Positions 57,150-64,000 of a stretch of 64,000 nt of DNA are shown in pieces. Within the stretch, counting starts at the first letter, position 1. Each line of letters begins with the position of its first letter. The notes under the pieces are model-generated. The model saw nothing but the letters and a program-made list of their open reading frames with translations. It was not told the DNA's origin and searched no databases. Both the position numbers and the translations under genes were made by a program. The stretch comes from Pogona vitticeps (taxonomy: Eukaryota; Chordata; Lepidosauria; Squamata; Agamidae): the NCBI RefSeq assembly GCF_051106095.1, contig NC_135789.1, positions 24,237,764-24,301,763 on the forward strand, in the 5' to 3' direction.

Positions 57150-57245
57150 AAAAAATCCAAAAATCCAATCCAGGGGGTCAGACTGGATGGCCTTAGAGAC
57201 CCCTTCCAACTCCATGATTCTAGGATTCTGTGCTTCTACATCCCT
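57150..57245 (+). mobile_element. CR1-type 3' terminus
   Basis: 'GGGGTCAGACTGGATGGCCT' then 'CCCCTTCCAACTCCATGATT' and 'CTAGGATTCTGTG', the CR1 end reading on the plus strand. Confidence 0.7.
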
Positions 57246-57314
57246 TAAGTTCCCCATCTCGGAAAGTGTAAGATGGAGATTTCTGTAGAAAATCCGATGA
57301 CTTTCTTTTCTTCT

Positions 57315-57315
57315 G

Positions 57316-57358
<43 letters not shown>
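57315..57358. repeat. (GT)n microsatellite
   Basis: GT run of about 20 units, with one A interruption near its start. Confidence 0.95.
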
Positions 57359-58274
57359 GAACTCGAGGCCACAACCAAACTGTGCACTTCTAAGGCACGG
57401 AGGCAGAATAATAGCCCTCGCAGCAACTCCCTGTTTTGCTGGAGGCTTCTTCCTGGCATCACTCAAGCTCCGAGATCGATAGAGCTACTCCTGTTGTTTA
57501 TACCCGCCTGTGTCGTACACACCCCGGGAAACCAGGAGACAGCCTGCTGACGAGGACGCCACCGCTCTCCTTAATGCTGAATTATTTACAGTAACAGATA
57601 GCGGGTGGCCTGATGGATGGCGCCGGTTTATGGCCCTGACGGGGAAATCGCCCCGTCTCCCATCGCTCCAGGTACACTGGCTGGGCTGCCAAACGTACAT
57701 AACGCGACATAATTCAACAGGGGCCAGAGAGAGAGAGAGTGAGAATATGTGCAAGGACTTAATGGAAAACAGAAGGTGAGGGGCCAGTGGCTTGATAAAC
57801 GATTCATTCCTGTGCACCCGGCTCAGACGCACGCACTCTCCTGTTCTTGTTCCTTGCACCCTACCGCCGTTCCCCAAGAGCCGGGGGGGGGGGGGGGAAC
57901 AGACAGCCTCGAGAGAGATTTACAAGCAAGCAAGTAAAATGATTCTCATGTCTCCGACACGGAAATGGAGAAGCGCTACCGTGCTTATTCAAGCCAAAAA
58001 GAAGCATTAAAGATTGCACCAGTAAATCAAGCAGATTATTTTATCCAGATGCGGGGGAGGGAGGAAATTGGCACAAGACAATCCGAGCCCCTGACTTGTC
58101 TCTGGAGATCTCCAGGCCATCCTTCTCTGGGAGATCTGACCCTCGCAGAAAAGTAGGAGAGGGGGAGTGTGGTTTGGGGATAAGAATTTGGGAGAGAGAG
58201 AGCGATGCCCCGTGGCCCTGAGCAGGCAGGGTGGATGTCGTCAGGAAGAAGCAGCTGATGATGCTCATATATCC
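57359..58274. other. Intronic sequence; possible conserved non-coding block at 57560-57720
   Basis: The block contains 'GCTGAATTATTTACAGTAAC' and 'GGCGCCGGTTTATGGCCCTG' and no repeat. The poly-G run at 57883-57897 and the GA run at 57725-57740 are simple sequence. Confidence 0.3.
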
Positions 58275-58400
58275 ATGGGACAGTGAATCCGCTCCAGCTT
58301 TTAGTCCAAAGCCAAAAGCCCTATCTCTGGAAAATGTCCGCCACCTTGGAAAGCTCCTGTAAGTTTGGACGAAAACACGAAGCGGCTTCATCACCCCCAT
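58275..58400. mobile_element. Foldback MITE family B
   Basis: Left 'CAGTGAATCCGCTCCAGCTT' with 'TTAGTCCAAAG'. Right 'GTAAGTTTGGACGAAAACAC' with 'GAAGCGGCTTCATC'. Lies about 400 bases from coding exon 2. Confidence 0.7.
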
Positions 58401-58559
58401 CGACCCTGGCGCACCTTCCCTAAGCTTGCCCACCCTCCCGTTCAGCCACACAGAGAAAAACTGCACTGTACACACGGTTCAGCTTCTACACTTGAAACGA
58501 GAGGGTTTTGCTCCAGATAACAAAATCTCTGATTGGTTCCCCTGGGGTGGCTGAGCATT

Positions 58560-58675
58560 GCTTGACCGGAGTTATTCAAGGTTCTAAACCAATTTTGGGG
58601 GGGCGTGGTTCAGCCACTTGGGCAGCTTCCGTAAAGTCTGGACTAAAACCCAGAGGGGATTCGCTCCTGTCCTTG
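58560..58675. mobile_element. Foldback MITE family B
   Basis: Left arm diverged ('AAGGTTCTAAACC'), centre 'GTGGTTCAGCCACTTGGGCA', right arm 'GTAAAGTCTGGACTAAAACC' with 'CAGAGGGGATTCGC'. Ends about 120 bases from the donor of coding exon 2. Confidence 0.65.
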
Positions 58676-58796
58676 CTGTTGTGGGTAGCAAGAGAAGTTA
58701 TTTAGTACTGTAGGAAGGTCTTGAAGAAGGCGGACTTCCCAGGGCTGGCTTCCACCCCCCACCCCACCCCACCCTCTTGCCGCTTCGCTCACCTAC

Positions 58797-58940
58797 CTTG
58801 ATGATATCCTCATTGCTGGACTTGCACTTCACAAGGCCCGAAACGTCCATGGTCGCCCCCGTCATCTCGATGGCAATGACCTTCACCGGGATGGCCACCG
58901 TCCTCCCTGTGAGGATGGCTGTGTTGATGATCTCTGTGTC
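58797..58940 (-). CDS. TMEM132E: TMEM132E coding exon 2 of 6 seen here
   Basis: Acceptor ACTACCCTAG, donor GTAGGTGAG. Exactly 48 codons in phase 0, from 'DTEIINTAILTGRTVAIPVK' to 'SSNEDIIK'. The segment is extracellular and very conserved in the family as I recall it. Confidence 0.93.
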
Positions 58941-59184
58941 CTAGGGTAGTGAAAGCAGAAGTGTGTTAACTCACCTCTTACACAGACTTTTACACACACC
59001 AGATTTTGGAAGAAATCCATTACTTAAGATCCTGATGGCCTGCAACTTGTCATGCTCGGTCTGCACAACAGGGACAGATTCGGCAAGTCCTCAAAACCGT
59101 CATCATCCTAGCATTCTTGGCTTCTTATTTCTATGTCCTCTTTTAAGTAAGTCCAACAAGGTCAATAATATTATAACATCACCA

Positions 59185-59352
59185 TCGTCATTATTATTAT
59201 CCTCTTGAAACTGCAGAAGCTGGAAGGGTCCCCATGGATCATCGAGTCCAGCCCCTGTCAAGGAGACACCGGGGTGTGTGTGTGTGTGTGTGGGGGGGAA
59301 TCGAACCCCCGACCTCTGGCTCCACAGCCAGATGCCCAAAACCACTGAGCTA
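59185..59352 (-). mobile_element. tRNA-derived SINE with CR1-like tail
   Basis: Minus-strand head 'ACATAGCTCAGTGGTTTTGG', 'CATCTGGCTGTGGAGCCAGA' and 'GGTCGGGGGTTCGATTCCCC', a (CA)n insert (59275-59292 region), then 'GGACTCGATGATCCATGGGG' and 'ACCCTTCCAGCTTCTGC'. Confidence 0.75.
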
Positions 59353-59824
59353 TGTCCTCTTCCCCCTCCTCCTGCTGCCTTGGCCTCACAATGATGTCGA
59401 GAGGTAGGTTTGGCTGAAATAAGAGTCACTACGTGAGGCAGGAACCCAGTTCTGCCAGGTTTTAATTCGGCAGCTCTAACCACTGCACTATCCATCCAGC
59501 CATCGGGGCAAAATGATTTAGAGTATCAGACCGGGACTTGAGAGACTTGGGTTGAGGCCCCCACCAGACCATAAACTTGGCAAGTTGGCCCTAAACCACC
59601 TTTTCCCCCCTTTCTGTCTTTCACTCAGCCTGGCTTAGCTAACAGCGATGTTTCTTCTTCTCCGGTCGGGGCTGCATGAACTGTGCCTGCCTTGGAATCT
59701 GGGGTGAGTTATAAATACTACCAACAAGTTGCAGAATCTTCTGGGTTCTTAAGGGTGAATGAATTTATTATGGCTTTGGTTTCTCTGATTTTCAGCATAT
59801 GCACGATTCTTATATCTGCGCAAG

Positions 59825-60020
59825 TCATCTCTGGCTTACGGCAACCCTATGAAGGACTGACCTCCCAAGGGTTCTGTCCTGAACGGCCCTGCTCAGGTCT
59901 TGCAAACTCAAGACTTGTGGCTTCCTCGGTGGAGTTGATCCCTCTCATGTTTCGTCTCCCTCATTTCCTGCTGCCCCCAACGTTGTGATCCTGTCGTGAT
60001 GAATCCAAAACGTTCCCGCC
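59825..60020 (-). mobile_element. RTE-clade LINE, ORF2 3' end fragment
   Basis: Minus-strand sequence gives 'MRETKHERDQLHRGSHKS'-frame residues and 'GGTTGCCGTAAGCCAGAG', as in the copy at 22150. Strongly decayed. Confidence 0.55.
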
Positions 60021-60580
60021 TTGAATCCTTTTGGCCATGGATCTCATCAGAAGCATGAGACCCACAGAACCTCTTGACAGAATAAACCGGTGCGCTTGGC
60101 CTCTTTAGAGTAAACATTTAATTTATGGATTAATTTTTCTGGATTATAGTAGTCTATTTACACTTGGGGGTATTGCTTTGTTGTCTAATATTTCTGAGAG
60201 CTTTTGGAATTTGAGGGGACCAGTGGTTAATGTTATAATAAAACCATGGCTCTAATGTTTTGGGTTTTTTTTAATTGCTCGGGAGGGGGTGGCCTTGGGG
60301 CTATATGGGGCTGAGGGCTATACTGTGCCTCCCTCTGGCGTAAATGGCTACACATTCATTTCTTCCAGCATTATTAGTATTTAGGCCTTCCCCCAAGCTA
60401 CGATGGCAGCCCTGAACAAGGACATTAAAACAAAGGTAGCGAATAAATTAATAAGAAACCGTCAGGCTTCGGCAGCCTGGGAAACCCCAGCTTTAATTGT
60501 GGGAATTAAAAGGATAGGAAGAAGCATCGGAGCAGGTATCAGGGTTCAAGGCAGAGAGGGAGGGCAAGGGGGAGACTCAC

Positions 60581-60773
60581 CATGGCTAAAGGGAGGATGG
60601 CCCGGATATCCCTCTGGATCACGGTCAGCTCTGTCACGGCTTTCTCCAGGTCTGGCGGTGGGCTGCGGCCCCGGTAGTCAATGTGCCACATGATGCGCCG
60701 GGTGACTGACTGGCTGGTGAAGTTCTCCATCTCAAACTCCAGCTGCATGATCTCGTACGGGGCATCATCCTCC
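60581..60773 (-). CDS. TMEM132E: TMEM132E coding exon 1 of 6 seen here
   Basis: Bounded by the acceptor CCTCCCCACAG and the donor GTGAGT after ATG. The exon starts with the third base of a codon and codes for 64 full codons: 'EDDAPYEIMQLEFEMENFTS' through 'PLAM'. It belongs to the conserved extracellular TMEM132 region. One N-glycosylation sequon (Asn-Phe-Thr) is visible at residues 17-19. Earlier exons must lie to the right of 64000, since no convincing exon was found at 60774-64000. Confidence 0.92.
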
Positions 60774-60879
60774 CTGTGGGGAGGCAAGGTGACCATCACT
60801 CGGGTGGAAGCACAGATCCATATCCACTTTCTGGCAGGTTTCTTTCCACAAAGGAAGGCAAAAAGCAGGCGCTCCGGTG

Positions 60880-61025
60880 TCAGGAGGCTGACAAATCCTG
60901 CTCCGGGTTTTAGTCTGAACTTTATGGGAGCTTGCTGAGTCTGCTTTGGAAATAGGATCTGGCACCCCAGAGAGCTCCGGCTAAGTTCAGACTGGACCCC
61001 AGACCAGATTCACTGTTCCTTCTGA
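60880..61025. mobile_element. Foldback MITE family B, full length
   Basis: Left 'ATCCTGCTCCGGGTTTTAGT' with 'CTGAACTTTATGGGAGCT'. Right 'GAGAGCTCCGGCTAAGTTCA' with 'GACTGGACCCCAGACCAGAT'. Lies about 100 bases upstream of coding exon 1. Confidence 0.75.
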
Positions 61026-61302
61026 AGTCAGAATCACTGGTTGATGATGGTGTGTCGGACTACAACTCCCATCCCTCCACAGCCAAGAAATCGAATTTGT
61101 AGTCCAGGGTATGAGAGCTGTAATCCAGCATATTCAGACTGGGAGGCACGCCTCTGATGGAAACCAGAGGCTCTCTGGCCAGTTTTCAGATCCATGTTAA
61201 GATGAGGGTGTCCATAACAGACAGAACGTGATCCCCATCCCTGTGTCATAGAAGGGCAAGAGGAAGTAGTGGCTCTAGCCTACAAAACAGACTCAGCAAT
61301 AG

Positions 61303-61610
61303 GGATGGGATTTTCAGATTTCTTGGACTACATATCCCATAACTCCCCATTCTGGGAACTCTACCTGACTTACTCACACCTAACAGAAATTTAAATATGG
61401 CTCGCCTGGAAGAAAAGGCCTCACTTTGAAGGCCCTGAAGCTTAGCTGGGCCTAGCCTCCACCCAAAGCTTCCTGTTCCTGCCCCAGTGCTAGCTGGGAG
61501 CTTTCTTTCTGAAGAGGAAGTTAGGCCTAGTTCAGCCTCAAAGCTTGACAGCTGAGGTCTTTTCTCCCAGGTGAGCCGCAGTTAGGTTATCTGTGAGGAG
61601 TCTGTCTATC
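61303..61610. mobile_element. Foldback MITE family A, nearly full length
   Basis: Left 'TAGGGATGGGATTTTCAGAT', 'GGACTACATATCCCATAACT', 'ATGGCTCGCCTGGAAGAAAA', 'GGCCTAGCCTCCACCCAAAG'. Loop 'CCCCAGTGCTAGCTGGGAGC'. Right 'GAAGTTAGGCCTAGTTCAGC' and 'CTCCCAGGTGAGCCGCAGTT'. The best copy for defining the family. Confidence 0.8.
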
Positions 61611-62287
61611 AGATAGAAGGAAGGATGGGATTTGAAGTCAATTAAAAAAAAACAACGCCATCTTAGCAGTACCGTGGCTCGCTGTGTCAGACTTTGCCAC
61701 ACCTGTGACACTGGAGACTCTGCTCTCTCTGCGGACCGATCCATCTGAAGGGTAGCAGCTTGAGAAAGGCTGTGGGTTAAAAGAGAGGCTAGGGAACAAA
61801 AAAAAACCCAGCCTCTTGCAATCTGTTTGAGCCGTTCCAGATGAGGCTCGTCGGTGGTTGAGCCGGCCGGCCGGGTGCTCCACAGATCCGTTGCGTTCAT
61901 TTATTCAAGATACGCATCTGGCGCCCTTCCGGGTGGCTTCCATCAAAGCCGTCTCGCCGAAAACATGATTAAAAATTCAAGAATGTTAAAATACCAGAGT
62001 CCTACACGCGAGGGGGGCAAGCATCCAGCCAGGCAATGAAAGCCACCTGTTCCAAGCTGCAACGTGGCCTCCTTTTTTTCTCAACGAAGCAGAATTAGGC
62101 AGGGATAGACTGCCCCTGGCCATTCAAGTTCCATCCCTAAGAATCCTAGCTAATTACTCACTTCTATCCTGCAGGAATCTGAAAGGACACTTTCAGCCGG
62201 ATTCGCCAGGTCTCGTTTAATTCAGTTCCCCGGAGCCACACAGCAAGGGATGGGAAGCCCAGATCTCGCTTCACTCCATAATCATTA

Positions 62288-62535
62288 GGGACAAGATTTC
62301 TGGATTTCTCGGATTGCAGACCTGATGAATCTTCATTCTGGGCCCCCATCCGGCAGCCAGACACTTTACGAGCACCTAAATGCGGCTCACCCGGGACAAA
62401 AGGCCTGAGCTAAGCCTACCTCCGTTCAAGCTTCCTAATCAGAAAAAAAGCTTCCAGCTAACAGTGGGGTAAGTCAGGGAGAACTCCCAGAATGGGAAAT
62501 TATGGGATATTTAGTCCAAGAAATCCAGAAACCCC
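62288..62535. mobile_element. Foldback MITE family A, shortened
   Basis: Left 'AGATTTCTGGATTTCTCGGA' and 'ATGCGGCTCACCCGGGACAA'. Right 'GGGAAATTATGGGATATTTA' with 'GTCCAAGAAATCCAGAAACC' and CCCATCTCC. The termini are clear although the right inner arm is lost. Confidence 0.75.
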
Positions 62536-62764
62536 ATCTCCAATAATAATATGCTGAACATCATCGCTGAAGACTGAATACCTGCCCTTTGTGTTTACCT
62601 CTTCCCTCCCATTTCCATTCCTTTTTGCTATGTCTTTTCAACTTTTAAGTCCGCAAGCAGACATGCTGAGATCTCTAAATTGCTCAGGGAGAGTTTAAGG
62701 GTGGAGAGAGAACACAGTACCCCCAAAGTGTTTATATATACTGTATATAAAAAAGTGTTAAGTG

Positions 62765-63386
62765 ATTCACCAGAATAGCTGAATGTGAAACAGTGGCTAA
62801 CATCATTAAAAGACAATATTTAAAAATACAGAATAAGGAGGCATCTTGTATCATTAATAGGCATTATTAATGCAAAGATCAATAAGTAAACACATTTTAC
62901 GTTCCATAAACGAATCCAGAAAGGGCAACCCCCCCTCCAAGCTGCCCGCCTGTGTTTTCAGAGGGGGCGTAACCCCATCCAGCACTGGCAGCATCCTTAT
63001 GCTTTGATCCGCCATCCGTCTGAGCGGGGGCCCCTCCACCTTGCCTGGATTAAGTGCCAGTTTATTCGCCCACATCCAGTCCATTAATGACACCAGACCC
63101 TGATCTAGAACCGGGCCAGCTTCCTCGGATTTAGGTGGAAAGGAGGGACCGAGTTGGGTGTCATCCGCATACTGGTGGGACCGAACCCCAAAACTCCAGA
63201 CCGCTTCTCCCAGCGGTTTCCTGTGGATGCTAAATAGCGTAGGGGACAAAAGGGAACCCCGAGGGACCCCACGGGCCAAAAGGCCAGGGTCTCGAAGAGG
63301 AATCCCCCCCTCCAGCCCCACCTCCTGGATTCTCTCCTCTAGGAAGGACCGGAGCCTCCTTCAAACAGGGCCTCCGAGTCCCATCC

Positions 63387-63423
<37 letters not shown>

Positions 63424-63550
63424 GGCCCAGAAGGTGGCCATGGGCGGTGGTATCGAAACCCACTGAGAGGTCTGGGAGAACCAACAGGGATATGGATCCC
63501 CTGGTCCAGCCCCTGAGACCTGCTAGCCCCCAGGTAGCTCGTGCAGACCA
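62765..63550 (-). mobile_element. L2 LINE, RT region plus 3' UTR remnant
   Basis: Minus-strand translation: 'LLVLPDLSVGFDTTAHGHLL' (RT motif A), a (CT)n interruption, 'GVPRGSLLSPTLFSIHRKPL', 'GVRSHQYADDTQLGPSFPPK' (catalytic YADD kept), 'MDWMWANKLALNPGKVE'. Most of the ORF 3' part is deleted, and a short L2 3' UTR piece is at 62785-62870. Close relative of the copy at 40190. Confidence 0.87.
63389..63421. repeat. (GA)n microsatellite inside the L2 copy
   Basis: Uninterrupted GA run at the position equivalent to the TC run at 40271-40307 of the other L2 copy. Confidence 0.95.
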
Positions 63551-64000
63551 CACGGCAGCTTGCTATGAAGAATCAGAACAACGCTTTGCGGGCAAAATTG
63601 CTCAGATCCGCTCTGACTGCAATCCCACCAAGTTAACCTTTTCAAGCTCTGATGCGTCGTCTGAGAAACCAAAACAAGGTAAGAAAACCAAAACAATGGG
63701 CTCATTAGGGCACCCACACACACACACACACTTGGACATGCCCTGATTTGGGACCCACGCTCCACAGCGCCCCCTCCTGCCCACCTGCCCCTACGGCACC
63801 AGAACCCTGATGTCGTCCTGGCACTCCAGATGCGGAGACTCGAATTGCCCAGGGGACGCAAGAGGTTTGGATGCCCCCCGTGGGCCCCCTCGGCCTTGGA
63901 GGGAGGGGGTAGAGGATGGCATAGAGGGCAGGAGACGGAGGGGGGAAAGCACTCCGAAGTCTATCCTCCACTCCCACTCCCAACTGTAATCTTTCATCAG
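63551..64000. other. Intronic or 5' flank of TMEM132E; no exon recognised
   Basis: A (CA)n run lies at 63715-63731. A 200-residue equivalent of open minus-strand frame exists here, but nothing in it matches TMEM132 sequence I can recall. The upstream TMEM132E exons presumably lie further right. Confidence 0.4.

Noticed and set aside
63523-63997. A further upstream exon of TMEM132E
   Set aside because: Frames are open and a short segment with 'LECQDDIRVLVP' looked suggestive, but no acceptor/donor pair with matching phase and no recognisable TMEM132 motif was found.

Overview
The window looks like nuclear DNA of a squamate reptile, most likely a lizard. The evidence is the mix of mobile elements: RTE/BovB LINEs, SINEs of the Sauria type whose 3' tail matches the BovB tail, L2 and CR1 LINE fragments, an R4/Dong-type LINE, and many small foldback (MITE) elements. 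This assignment rests on recognising repeat families, not on a database search.

Only one protein-coding gene is recognised. It is the C-terminal two thirds of TMEM132E on the minus strand. Six coding exons (60773-60581, 58940-58797, 53505-53300, 52523-52244, 50467-50276, 49125-48076) have consensus splice sites and consistent phases. Together they encode 687 residues, ending in a single transmembrane helix and a 159-residue cytoplasmic tail. The 3' UTR runs to a poly(A) signal at 47550-47555. The 5' exons, with the signal peptide and N-terminal domains, lie beyond base 64000.

The left 47 kb is intergenic sequence downstream of TMEM132E. It holds a 5'-truncated BovB LINE (5.0-7.0 kb), a second intact-reading BovB 3' end (39.07-39.32 kb), older RTE-clade fragments, L2 fragments (20.7, 23.0, 40.2-41.5 kb), CR1 3' ends, an R4-type LINE beside a run of triplet repeats (29.0-30.2 kb), tRNA-derived SINEs, microsatellites and several MITE families. 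Stretches without recognisable repeats (for example 31.3-31.6, 36.0-36.8 and 23.8-24.1 kb) are candidates for conserved regulatory DNA, but only a cross-species alignment could show that. A GC-rich segment at 46.7-47.1 kb carries a 20-bp palindrome centred on a full CRE, followed by a CCAAT box.

The TMEM132E introns are also rich in MITEs. One 1.8-kb intron (50.5-52.2 kb) holds three adjacent TIR elements, including a 701-bp foldback whose arms are almost identical. Two unnamed palindromic families recur through the window (about seven and at least ten copies) and are the least explained structures here. No LTR retroelement, tRNA gene, rRNA gene or CRISPR array was recognised.
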